This document shows positions 1-7,858 of a stretch of DNA of 64,000 nt, one piece after another (within the stretch, counting starts at the first letter, position 1; every line of letters starts with the position of its first letter). The notes beneath the pieces were generated by a model. The model ran no database searches. It saw only the letters and a program-made list of their open reading frames with translations, and was not told the DNA's origin. Location of the stretch: positions 124,001 through 188,000 of the forward strand of contig JAHEMJ010000015.1 in the NCBI GenBank assembly GCA_024643725.1, written 5' to 3'. The DNA comes from Crocinitomicaceae bacterium (GTDB lineage: Bacteria > Bacteroidota > Bacteroidia > Flavobacteriales_D > Crocinitomicaceae). A program made the translations under genes and the position numbers.

Positions 1-1006
1 ATTTAGAACCCACTTTCATGAGCTGAACTCCTTCCGTCCAACCTTTAATTACTTGATCTAATCCAAAAGTAATCGGCTCTCCACGATCTACAGAACTATC
101 AAAAACAACTCCCTCTGGCGTTGTTCCATGGTAATGAACTTTTACTTTGGATGTTGCCGTTGGATGCTCTCCTTTCCCTTCTTTCAATACTTCATATTGC
201 AATCCACTTGCCGTTACTTTAATTCCTGGTTTCTTCGCGTTTTTAGCTAAAAACTCTTCACCAATCTGCTTGTATGCTAAATTATTCTGCTCTTCTGCGG
301 CTTGTGCTAATTGTTGTTTTTGTTGGAAGTACGAACTTAAAATAGCATTTCCGGGATCAGAGCACATAGGCGCACTTTTCATCATCGCATCTTGAAGACC
401 TTTGATCAACATATTGATGTTCGCCTCACTGAAATCTTTGGTAATACTTGATCCAATGTTCATTCCAACTAAATAACTAACTGAATCTAATTTCGTTAGT
501 TGAGAATCAACTTTAGTTATTGCAACATCTCGTTTATCTTCTTTAAAATTATAAGAAGAATTTACACCATTTATAATTGTCAGACTGCCCTTTTCCAGTT
601 GGATTTTTCCCAGTTTTTCAATTATTGTCTGTCCAAGTAATAATGGCGCTTCTCCATTATGAACAATTGATGCTTCAATGTTGTAAAGCTTCAAGCCTCC
701 AAATTCTACTTCCTTAATATTTATTTTTGTGCCTTCGCTAACATCCCCATTGGCAATGCTGTAATAAACTGATTCACCAATATCTTCCGGTTTTAAATAG
801 CCATTTTTCAGCATAAACATTGCCTCTGTAAGAGAAATGGAAACATCTGAAGCGCCAGTATCAAAAATAAACTTCAATGGTAGGCCATTTATTTTACATG
901 GCACATAATATACGCCATTTTCTTTTGTCATCTTAATGTTAATCTGTCCAAAAAAATCTGTCCAAAAAAACAACATAAACGTAAATGTAATAAACTTTAA
1001 ATTCAT
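1..1006 (-). CDS. Secreted retropepsin-like aspartyl protease fused to FkpA-type FKBP prolyl isomerase (partial, runs off left edge)
   Basis: About 335 codons are present; the 3' end lies outside the window. Reading from the ATG at 1006, residues 1-20 form a signal peptide ending near FFG|QIN. Residues about 25-155 look like a clan AA aspartyl protease, with the active-site motif FDTGAS followed by a LLLGQTIIEKLG segment typical of the fold's second half. Residues about 165-255 resemble the helical dimerisation region of FkpA/Mip (VSYLVGMNIGSSI, then a Gln/Ala-rich helix). The last part is the start of an FKBP domain (VKVHYHGTTPEG, VFDSS, VIKGWTEGVQLMKVGSK). The family knowledge predicts a periplasmic or surface foldase; the attached protease is unusual. 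It lies 11 bases after nadK and probably shares its transcript. The product must be confirmed with the missing 3' end. Confidence 0.85.
   Translation of the reverse strand, partial: MNLKFITFTFMLFFWTDFFGQINIKMTKENGVYYVPCKINGLPLKFIFDTGASDVSISLTEAMFMLKNGYLKPEDIGESVYYSIANGDVSEGTKINIKEVEFGGLKLYNIEASIVHNGEAPLLLGQTIIEKLGKIQLEKGSLTIINGVNSSYNFKEDKRDVAITKVDSQLTKLDSVSYLVGMNIGSSITKDFSEANINMLIKGLQDAMMKSAPMCSDPGNAILSSYFQQKQQLAQAAEEQNNLAYKQIGEEFLAKNAKKPGIKVTASGLQYEVLKEGKGEHPTATSKVKVHYHGTTPEGVVFDSSVDRGEPITFGLDQVIKGWTEGVQLMKVGSK
943..970. repeat. Two tandem copies of a 14-base unit inside the signal-peptide region
   Basis: The unit TCTGTCCAAAAAAA occurs at 943-956 and again at 957-970. It lies within the signal-peptide codons of the protease-FKBP gene (residues about 13-22). 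Because 14 is not a multiple of three, loss or gain of one unit would shift the reading frame. Confidence 0.9.
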
Positions 1007-1017
1007 TTTTTTTCTTT

Positions 1018-1896
1018 TTAATTACGGGTATCAATTCCCCAAAGCATTTTATTTCGAATTGTATCGAGGAAATTATTATCCTCAAATTTAACAACATTAA
1101 TCATAAATTCAGCCTTTGTCACAATGACTTCTTCCCCTTGTTTGATTTGCTTCGACACTCCATCCAAGCTCAACAAATAACTTCGATCGCGACCTTCAAC
1201 ACTCAAGGAAATCGGCATGTGATCTGGCACAACAACTGGACGCACATTCAAATTATGCGGAGCAATTGGGGTGAGGATATGCACTTGACAACCAGGTGTT
1301 ATGATGGGTCCACCGCAACTAAGACTATAAGCAGTTGAACCAGTTGGTGTAGCCACAATTAATCCATCCGCCCAATAGGAATTCAAGAATTTCTTATCCA
1401 AATACGCGTGTACGGTGACCATGGAGGAGGTATCTTTTTTCTGCAAAGTCAGTTCATTCAATGCGAAATTTTCTTCACCAAATAAATCATCCGCAGTCGA
1501 TACACGCAAAAGTGAACGTCGTTGAAATTCAAATTGCTTATCTCTTACTTGTGCCAATTTATCATAAATATGATCCTTGGAAATATTGGAAAGGAATCCC
1601 AATCTTCCGGTATTAATTCCCATGATAGGCACGCCAGAATCACGGATGTATGAAACCGCTTTCAAAAAGGTCCCATCCCCTCCAAGGCTAATCAACAAAT
1701 CAAAACCAGAATGAAAGTCTTTGTGATCTTGAAAAGTCTCATAACTGGTGGAAATTCCAGCTTTGGAAATCAATTGATCTTTCAAATCAGCTTCCAAAAT
1801 AGCTTTCCACCCAAAATCTTCGATGTGCTTGATGACCTCTGTAAAAAAGGCACTTGTTTGCTTATTTATCTTTCTACCGTAGATTGCTACTCTCAT
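1018..1896 (-). CDS. nadK: NAD kinase
   Basis: Phosphorylates NAD to NADP with ATP in the cytoplasm. The 292-residue product has the family's GGDGT nucleotide motif at residues 72-76, the NE motif (N147, E148) and the conserved TPTGSTAYSLSCGGP stretch at about 183-197. Length is normal for bacterial NadK. The ATG at 1896 lies one base after the stop of the CBS-domain gene, so the two are almost certainly cotranscribed, with the protease-FKBP gene following 11 bases downstream. Confidence 0.96.
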   Translation of the reverse strand: MRVAIYGRKINKQTSAFFTEVIKHIEDFGWKAILEADLKDQLISKAGISTSYETFQDHKDFHSGFDLLISLGGDGTFLKAVSYIRDSGVPIMGINTGRLGFLSNISKDHIYDKLAQVRDKQFEFQRRSLLRVSTADDLFGEENFALNELTLQKKDTSSMVTVHAYLDKKFLNSYWADGLIVATPTGSTAYSLSCGGPIITPGCQVHILTPIAPHNLNVRPVVVPDHMPISLSVEGRDRSYLLSLDGVSKQIKQGEEVIVTKAEFMINVVKFEDNNFLDTIRNKMLWGIDTRN

Positions 1897-1897
1897 G

Positions 1898-2560
1898 TTA
1901 CAACTTTAAGTACTGCATTAATGTGTCGTATCTCCACTGCATATCTTCATCCCCGTGTCCATTTTGGAAAGACGCTTTCACATGGTAGTCATAACGTTCA
2001 AACGTACGAATGATGCTTGTTAGATCAATTTTATTGATCTTCACTGTCACGTCGATTTTTGTAGAATCTTGTTGCGTGGTCATAAAGACACTTAAAACGC
2101 GTGCATTATTGCTTTCAACAATTTGCGCAATTTGTGAAAGTGAATAATCACTTGCATTCATTTCCAAAACAAGAATCCCACCGCTTTCTTTGATGCTCCC
2201 TGTATTTGCGAGCATGGTCATGACGTGATACACGCTACAACATCCTAAATAATGCTCTTGGTCATCGAGAATCGGAACGACACTTAATTTAAATTCTGCC
2301 ATTTTGGCTATGACATCGTACATGTGTGCTTGACCAAGCACATAGGGACGAGGTAAATGTTGAAACAATTGATCGAGGTTTTCCTCCAGATTTAAATGAT
2401 CTAAGATGTCAGATTCCGAAACGAGTCCAACGAAATTCCCATTTTTCAATACGGGCAAATGTGACACCTTAAATTCCTCCATCCAATTCAAGGCTTTTTC
2501 ACCTGAATCCGTGTGGATTAGAGGAGGTATTTCATCTGTTATTAAATCAATTGCTCTCAT
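1898..2560 (-). CDS. CBS-domain protein with C-terminal ACT-like domain
   Basis: A 220-residue cytoplasmic protein starting at the ATG at 2560 (MRAIDLITDEIPPL). The frame is open four codons further up to a TTG at 2572, but that TTG has no advantage over the ATG. Two CBS motifs occupy roughly residues 5-60 (HLPVLKNGNFVGLVSESDIL) and 70-130 (LSVVPILDDQEHYLGCCS). The region after about 140 (GGILVLEMNASDYSLSQIAQIVESNN) looks like an ACT-type fold. CBS pairs usually sense adenine nucleotides. Its place immediately before nadK suggests a link with NAD(P) or energy state, but this is inference; the ligand cannot be read from sequence. Confidence 0.85.
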   Translation of the reverse strand: MRAIDLITDEIPPLIHTDSGEKALNWMEEFKVSHLPVLKNGNFVGLVSESDILDHLNLEENLDQLFQHLPRPYVLGQAHMYDVIAKMAEFKLSVVPILDDQEHYLGCCSVYHVMTMLANTGSIKESGGILVLEMNASDYSLSQIAQIVESNNARVLSVFMTTQQDSTKIDVTVKINKIDLTSIIRTFERYDYHVKASFQNGHGDEDMQWRYDTLMQYLKL

Positions 2561-2597
2561 ACGCGTCGCCAAAGTAGTAAAATCCTTTCAGAGTTCT

Positions 2598-2605
2598 TAC
2601 TTTTG
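2598..2605 (+). promoter_or_regulatory. Putative -7 promoter box (TACTTTTG) for pdxJ
   Basis: Exact match to the Bacteroidota TAnnTTTG -7 box, 18 bases before the pdxJ ATG, in the gap to the divergent CBS gene. No convincing -33 TTTG is seen at the expected distance. Confidence 0.5.
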
Positions 2606-2623
2606 TGTGTCAAAATTTGTGCC

Positions 2624-3340
2624 ATGACAAGACTGAGTGTGAATATTAATAAGATTGCCACGATTCGAAATGCTCGAGGTGGAAACATGCCAAATGTCGT
2701 TCAATTCGCCATCGATTGTGAGCGTTTTGGCGCACAAGGCATCACCGTTCACCCTCGTCCAGATGAACGCCACATCACTACCGAGGACACTTACGCCATC
2801 GCGAAAATTGTCAAAACGGAGTACAATATTGAAGGATACCCGGATGCGCGTTACATGAAGTTGATCAGCGATATCAAGCCAACACAAGCAACCCTCGTAC
2901 CTGATGGTCCGGATGTGTTGACATCAAACGCAGGTTGGGACACGGAAAAACACCAAGCTTTTTTAAGCGAAACTCTTCAGGAGATTTCTTCCATAGGAGT
3001 CCGTACTTCTGTATTCATCGAACCAAACAAACACTGGATTGAATTAGCTAAAAAAGCAGGGGCTGACCGCATTGAATTGTATACGGGCCCATACGCAGAA
3101 GCATTTACAAAAGACCCAAATGCAGCAATCGCACATTATTTGGATGCGATTGACTTTGCCGTTTCGATTGGCTTAGAGATCAATGCAGGACATGATTTAA
3201 ACCAAGAAAATGTGCGATTTTTCAAGCAAGCTGTTCGACAATTAGATGAAGTATCCATTGGACACGCACTGATTTCGGATGCACTTTATTTAGGCATCGA
3301 AAACACCATTCAGCGTTATTTATATCTGTTGAGAGATTGA
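2624..3340 (+). CDS. pdxJ: Pyridoxine 5'-phosphate synthase
   Basis: Condenses 1-deoxyxylulose 5-phosphate with 3-amino-2-oxopropyl phosphate in DXP-dependent vitamin B6 synthesis. The 238-residue protein shows family signatures: LSVNINKIATIRNARGG at the N-terminus, ITVHPRPDERHI near residue 45, and the late EINAGHDLNQEN phosphate-binding segment. The frame is open up to a TTG at 2603, but that codon lies inside the likely promoter box, so the ATG at 2624 is preferred and gives the family's usual N-terminus. It converges with the MscS gene with no gap: one stop ends at 3340 and the other begins at 3341. Confidence 0.96.
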   Translation: MTRLSVNINKIATIRNARGGNMPNVVQFAIDCERFGAQGITVHPRPDERHITTEDTYAIAKIVKTEYNIEGYPDARYMKLISDIKPTQATLVPDGPDVLTSNAGWDTEKHQAFLSETLQEISSIGVRTSVFIEPNKHWIELAKKAGADRIELYTGPYAEAFTKDPNAAIAHYLDAIDFAVSIGLEINAGHDLNQENVRFFKQAVRQLDEVSIGHALISDALYLGIENTIQRYLYLLRD

Positions 3341-4450
3341 TTAAAGTTGATTGATTGTTCTGTGTGGATAAGGAATCTTGATCTTATACTCTCTGAATAA
3401 ACGGTCGATTTCAAAGCGAATTTCCGACTTGTAATTATTAATATCCCAACTTTGATCTGCCCAAAAGATTAATTCAAGTTCCAAACCATTATCCCCAAAA
3501 TTTGCCAAACGAACAATTACCGGATGGCTTTTCTTTACTTTTGGATGAGCCATTGCCGCTTGAATCAATAAACGTTTGATTTGTTCAATGTCCGAACCGA
3601 AATCCACGGTCACATTGATTGTAAATCGTGTCAATTCAGAACCATGACTCCAGTTTTCGATTTGCTCTTGTGTCAAACGTGTATTCGGAATAATGAGTAC
3701 ATTTCCTTCGCGCGTTTGAATTTGTGTGGTACGAACGCTTATTTTCAAAATCTTAGCGACAATAGCAGTAGAAGATTTTTGGTTTGTCTTTGTCGTTCCA
3801 TAAATCTCAACAATATCCCCTACCCTAAGGTTTCCCTCCACCAACAAGACGACTCCGGCAATCATGTCTTTAAAGACATCTTGTAATCCAAGTCCAATTC
3901 CCACTAAAAGCCCAACGGAACTTGTCAGAATAATGACCAAGTCAATGTTTAGGAGTTGAAAACAAAATAAGATGGAAAATACGTAAATCACATATTTGGC
4001 AATTTGGATGTATACGTATTCAGAGGCTGGATCGTAGTCGGTATTTCGTTTGAATTTTCGTCCAATGTACAGTTTACTCAAATTGACTAAAATGCGTGCA
4101 CCAAAAAACACGGAAACGATGATTAATACATCCGCGAAATCCATTTTAATTGAACCAAAATCAATGAATTTATAGGTGAGGAATTTCTTAAACGTGACAT
4201 TGTAGTTGTTGAATTTAAAACTTAACACTGCAATGTAAATCGCTAAAAGATATACACTTTGACTCATCAACTTCAACCAAGCCAATTGTCTTCCCTCCAC
4301 GTTGATGTGTGTTGTTTTGACATAGCGTTTGAGCAGTCGATGAACAATGCGACGTAGGATAGCTGCCACGAGAAAAATCAGCGACAGAAACACCAAATTC
4401 CAGAAGCAAATTTTGAATGGACCAATATGAAATAGCGTTGTACTTAGCAT
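3341..4450 (-). CDS. Small-conductance mechanosensitive channel, MscS family
   Basis: A 369-residue inner-membrane protein. Hydrophobic helices are seen at about residues 14-35, 62-80, 104-126 and 150-185. The MscS pore helix follows (SSVGLLVGIGLGLQDVFKDMIAGVVLLVEG, about 178-207), then the beta domain (LRVGDIVEIYG) and a conserved QTREGNVLIIPN stretch. The C-terminal alpha/beta part ends in IPYPHRTINQL, as is common in this family. It opens to release solutes under hypo-osmotic stress. The ATG is three bases after the dnaG stop, so it is the last gene of the polyprenyl synthase-lipoprotein-dnaG-mscS run. Confidence 0.92.
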   Translation of the reverse strand: MLSTTLFHIGPFKICFWNLVFLSLIFLVAAILRRIVHRLLKRYVKTTHINVEGRQLAWLKLMSQSVYLLAIYIAVLSFKFNNYNVTFKKFLTYKFIDFGSIKMDFADVLIIVSVFFGARILVNLSKLYIGRKFKRNTDYDPASEYVYIQIAKYVIYVFSILFCFQLLNIDLVIILTSSVGLLVGIGLGLQDVFKDMIAGVVLLVEGNLRVGDIVEIYGTTKTNQKSSTAIVAKILKISVRTTQIQTREGNVLIIPNTRLTQEQIENWSHGSELTRFTINVTVDFGSDIEQIKRLLIQAAMAHPKVKKSHPVIVRLANFGDNGLELELIFWADQSWDINNYKSEIRFEIDRLFREYKIKIPYPHRTINQL

Positions 4451-4453
4451 CGT

Positions 4454-6427
4454 TTATCTGGTTATTATCCTCCCTAGTTTTTCTGAAAATTCTTTACGCA
4501 CCTTGGCATAAACCATTTGTTCGGACAATAGGAGCATCAAATCCTCCCCTTGAGGATTTTTATCCTTCAGTTCTTGTTGAAGCTGTTGGATGTGTTCTTC
4601 AATCTTTGTTAATTTAAAGTGGTAAATGGCATTCATGACCGCTTCGTACAAATTATCCACCTCTGATTTGGTGTAGATGTTATATTTCGTTGCCCAATTA
4701 TGACTTAATTCTTGTTCATCGCTTTCGATATCACTCACAAAAGCTACGATATCTTGATTTTCCAAGCGTTTTAAATAGGATGTTGCCAGCAAGGTATCGT
4801 CAGCCACACCATCCATAAAAATGCCGTAAATTTCTTTCAATTTCGGATCTTCAAATCGCAACTCATCGCTTTCAACCTCTTGAATGATTAATTCGATTAC
4901 GCTGGTCGTTTTATCTTCACTTCCAACTTCTTTGATGCACACTTCACGCGTGCCATATTTGACCATGAGTCGAATCAACTCTTGCTCATGGAGGATGGAG
5001 GTCTTTTTCTGTTCACCTTGCTGAATGGACCCAATCTGCGCACCTTCTAACAGATGCTCACTTTCCATCGGAACGGGAATATCATTCAACATTGGCTCTT
5101 GCAATTGCTTGGCCATTGTCGACTTACGCAAACGCATCAATTCGTTATTCACAATGGACTCGGAAATTTCAAATTGTCGGGCAATTTCCTGAATATAGAC
5201 ACTGCGGGTAATTTGATCAGGAATCAAGGATACAGAGTGAACAATTTCTTTGATTAATTCTGATTTTCGAATCGGATCATTGATGCCGTCAGCTAATAGA
5301 ATCGATGCTTTAAAGGTGATGAAATCCTGTTTATGTTCCTTGATGTACTCTTCCAATTCGGTCGAGCTCTTGGACTTCGAAAAAGAATCTGGATCCTCAC
5401 CATCAGGAAAAAGCACCACTTTTACATTCATTCCCTCCTCCAAAATCAAGTCTATTCCGCGAAAACTTGCTTTGATTCCAGCAGCATCACCATCGTACAA
5501 GATGGTCAAGTTCTTCGTGTAGCGTTTCACCAACTTCACCTGTTCTTTTGTCAACGAAGTCCCTGAGGAAGAAACGGTATGCTGCATACCTGCTTGGTGC
5601 ATGCTAATTACATCTGTATATCCTTCACACAACAAACATTCATCATACTTCACAATATCACCTTTTGCAAAGTACAATCCATATAAAATTTCACTTTTGT
5701 TATAGATGACACTTTCCGGCGAATTGAAATATTTAGCGATTTTTTTATCCGCCATTAAGGTTCTCCCACCAAATCCTAGCACGCGACCAGAGACACTATG
5801 AATGGGAAAAATAACACGTCCTCTAAAAAAATCAAAGGAACGATCTTCCTTGGTTTTTACGAGTCCAACTCTTTCTAAATAATCTAATTTGTATCCTTTT
5901 TCCAGTGCTTTTTTGGTGAAATCATCGCCTTTATTGAGGCAGTATCCCAACTGAAAACGTTCAATGATATCTGGACGAAAACCTCGCTCTTCGAAATAGG
6001 AAAGTCCAATGGCTTTTCCCTCCTCTGTTTCATGCATGTTTTGTGCAAAGGTGTTTTTCGCAAATTCATTGATGATGTAGAAGCTTTCGCGCTCATTTAA
6101 TTCGGCTAATTCCTCTGCTGTTGGCTGTGCCGCTTCTGGAATTTGAACGCCATATCGATCCGCTAACCAGCGCAGTGCTTCTGGATAGGAAAAATGTTCT
6201 TTTTCCATGAGGAAAGAAACCACTGTCCCACCTTTACCGGTGGAAAAACACTTGAAGATTTGCTTCGCAGGTGAAACGACAAATGAAGGTGTTTTTTCAT
6301 CCGTAAAAGGACTTAGTCCTTTTAAGTTGGATCCCGCTCGTTTTAATTGCACATAATCCCCAATCACCTCCTCGATGCGAGAAGCTTGCATGATTTCATC
6401 GATGATATGTGGTGGAATTTTACTCAC
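4454..6427 (-). CDS. dnaG: DNA primase lacking the canonical zinc ligands
   Basis: Makes RNA primers at the replication fork. I place the start at the GTG at 6427, giving MSKIPPHIIDEIM and 657 residues; it overlaps the last eight bases of the upstream lipoprotein gene. A longer reading from 6541 would overlap that gene by over 120 bases and adds an N-terminus foreign to the family. The Toprim domain is clear (LLCEGYTDVISMHQ, then ILYDGDAAGI and PDGEDPDSF). In the N-terminal zinc region, the family's C-x2-H-x17-C-x2-C is replaced by S39, T42, C60 and T63, so three of four ligands are missing at exact spacing. I recall similar losses in other Flavobacteriia. The C-terminal part, which should bind the helicase, is divergent. 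Confidence 0.95.
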   Translation of the reverse strand: MSKIPPHIIDEIMQASRIEEVIGDYVQLKRAGSNLKGLSPFTDEKTPSFVVSPAKQIFKCFSTGKGGTVVSFLMEKEHFSYPEALRWLADRYGVQIPEAAQPTAEELAELNERESFYIINEFAKNTFAQNMHETEEGKAIGLSYFEERGFRPDIIERFQLGYCLNKGDDFTKKALEKGYKLDYLERVGLVKTKEDRSFDFFRGRVIFPIHSVSGRVLGFGGRTLMADKKIAKYFNSPESVIYNKSEILYGLYFAKGDIVKYDECLLCEGYTDVISMHQAGMQHTVSSSGTSLTKEQVKLVKRYTKNLTILYDGDAAGIKASFRGIDLILEEGMNVKVVLFPDGEDPDSFSKSKSSTELEEYIKEHKQDFITFKASILLADGINDPIRKSELIKEIVHSVSLIPDQITRSVYIQEIARQFEISESIVNNELMRLRKSTMAKQLQEPMLNDIPVPMESEHLLEGAQIGSIQQGEQKKTSILHEQELIRLMVKYGTREVCIKEVGSEDKTTSVIELIIQEVESDELRFEDPKLKEIYGIFMDGVADDTLLATSYLKRLENQDIVAFVSDIESDEQELSHNWATKYNIYTKSEVDNLYEAVMNAIYHFKLTKIEEHIQQLQQELKDKNPQGEDLMLLLSEQMVYAKVRKEFSEKLGRIITR

Positions 6428-6836
6428 TATCCGGGTAACCGTAGTCTTTTTCTTGTTTGTTTTTTCCGTTGGCATCATAGGTCGTCCAAACACCAACCAT
6501 TTTATCGTTTTTGTATTCACCATGATAGTGAATGCGTCCATTTGGATGTTTCACCACCGAATATCCTTCCCTCTTACCGTGTGCGTAAAACGTAAACGAG
6601 AGCATGTTTCCTTTTTCAGAGTAAAAGGTCCACTTCCCTTCTCGATCTCCCTTCACATCGACATTTCCTTCAAACTTCACTTGTTTTTTACCGGGATACC
6701 ATTCAGTGAACTTTCCATCCTTGATTTCATAAAGGACTTCTTCTTTTTTCGGTTGTTCTGATCTATCTGGTCCATCTGTTGAACAAGCGTTCAAAGTCAA
6801 GATGGCAATGCCAATAAAAAATAAAATTTTACTCAT
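6420..6836 (-). CDS. Lipoprotein with MORN-like repeats
   Basis: A 138-residue protein with a lipoprotein signal (LTLNAC; lipid-modified Cys at about residue 18). It carries repeated motifs of the MORN/YwqK type: GKFTEWYPGKKQVKFEGN, REGKWTFYSEKGNM, REGYSVVKHPNGRIHYHGEY and VGVWTTYDANG. Proteins like this are often annotated as YwqK-family antitoxin-like, but no toxin partner is present and that function should not be assumed. The start overlaps the polyprenyl synthase stop by one base (TAATG), and the stop overlaps the dnaG start, so translation is probably coupled on both sides. Likely anchored in the outer or inner membrane facing the periplasm. Confidence 0.85.
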   Translation of the reverse strand: MSKILFFIGIAILTLNACSTDGPDRSEQPKKEEVLYEIKDGKFTEWYPGKKQVKFEGNVDVKGDREGKWTFYSEKGNMLSFTFYAHGKREGYSVVKHPNGRIHYHGEYKNDKMVGVWTTYDANGKNKQEKDYGYPDSE

Positions 6837-7807
6837 TATTTCTCTCTATTCATGGTGTAATGTACTAATCCTATTAACGCATGTTTTGCCTCGTTGTCGG
6901 GGAAGTCATTCAATAAAGTTAATGCTTCATTGGCAATTTCTTCCATTTTGGACGTCGCGTATTGGATTCCTCCATATTCGATGACCAGTTGAATCACGCG
7001 TTTAATTTTCGCTGTGACGTCGTATTCATTTTTCATGATGTACATCAGTTCCTTGCGAATTTCTTTGGACGAATGGTTCATCACATAAATCAAAGGAAGC
7101 GTCATTTTCTGCTCACGGATATCAATTCCCGTCGGTTTACCGATGTGTTCACCTGTTCCATAATCAAAGATGTCATCTTTAATTTGAAATGCCAATCCGA
7201 TTAACTCGCCAAATTTTCGCATTTTTTCACGCTGCTCCATAGCTTGAACACTAATCGCTCCTGCTTCACAACACGTTGAAATAAGGGATGCTGTCTTTTT
7301 GCGAATCACCTCGAAATAGGTTTCCTCATCGATATTCAAGTCTCGTGCTTTTTCAATTTGCAGCAACTCACCTTCGCTCATTTCACGCACGGCGCGCGCA
7401 ACAACTTCCAACAAGGCAAGGTTGTCTTTCTCGATGGAAAGTAAAAGAATACGCGAGAGCATGTAATCCCCCACAAGGACTGCAATTTTATTTTTCCAGA
7501 GCGCATTGACGGAAAAAAAGCCTCGGCGTTCGTTTGCATCATCCACAACATCGTCGTGTACCAGGGTTGCCGTATGGAGTAATTCAACAAGGGTTGTTGC
7601 ATCGAAAGTCACTTGATTGATTTCACCAAGCATCTTCGCCGTCAAGAAAACGAACATGGGACGCATTTGCTTTCCTTTGCGCTTGACAATGTATTGCGTG
7701 ACTTTGTCCAACAAAGCCACATCGGACTTCATCGAATCTTTAAAATAGGATTCAAATGCAGTCAATTCTGACTGTATTGGCGCCATGATGTCCTCTACCT
7801 TCTGCAT
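6836..7807 (-). CDS. Polyprenyl diphosphate synthase
   Basis: A trans-isoprenyl diphosphate synthase of 323 residues that should make the side chain of menaquinone, or another long-chain prenyl diphosphate. The first aspartate-rich motif is HDDVVDDANERR (D85-D90) and the second is KDDIFDYGTG (D211-D215); both Mg-diphosphate sites are intact. The RKGKQMRP stretch at about 43-50 is also typical. Product chain length cannot be read reliably from sequence. The ATG at 7807 gives the N-terminus usual in the family (about seven residues before the API segment). A perfect -7 box ends only four bases before this ATG, so the transcript may be leaderless. Confidence 0.93.
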   Translation of the reverse strand: MQKVEDIMAPIQSELTAFESYFKDSMKSDVALLDKVTQYIVKRKGKQMRPMFVFLTAKMLGEINQVTFDATTLVELLHTATLVHDDVVDDANERRGFFSVNALWKNKIAVLVGDYMLSRILLLSIEKDNLALLEVVARAVREMSEGELLQIEKARDLNIDEETYFEVIRKKTASLISTCCEAGAISVQAMEQREKMRKFGELIGLAFQIKDDIFDYGTGEHIGKPTGIDIREQKMTLPLIYVMNHSSKEIRKELMYIMKNEYDVTAKIKRVIQLVIEYGGIQYATSKMEEIANEALTLLNDFPDNEAKHALIGLVHYTMNREK

Positions 7808-7811
7808 AAGA

Positions 7812-7819
7812 CAAATATA
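7812..7819 (-). promoter_or_regulatory. Putative -7 promoter box (TATATTTG) for the polyprenyl synthase operon
   Basis: Exact TAnnTTTG match on the minus strand, four bases before the ATG. Transcription would begin at or next to the start codon, predicting a leaderless mRNA for the polyprenyl synthase-lipoprotein-dnaG-mscS operon. Confidence 0.5.
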
Positions 7820-7858
7820 CAGAATCCCTTAAGGTATTCGTGTGAGAATGTCGGGAAA

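Noticed and set aside
147-395. Plus-strand open frame at the left edge
   Set aside because: It is antisense to the protease-FKBP gene, whose domains are recognisable; the frame itself has no coding support.
6428-6541. Upstream extension of dnaG
   Set aside because: It would overlap the lipoprotein gene by over 120 bases and adds residues foreign to primases; the GTG at 6427 gives the normal start.
6420-6836. Calling the MORN-like lipoprotein an antitoxin
   Set aside because: The YwqK-antitoxin label is common for such repeats, but no toxin gene is adjacent and the protein is a lipoprotein in a housekeeping run.
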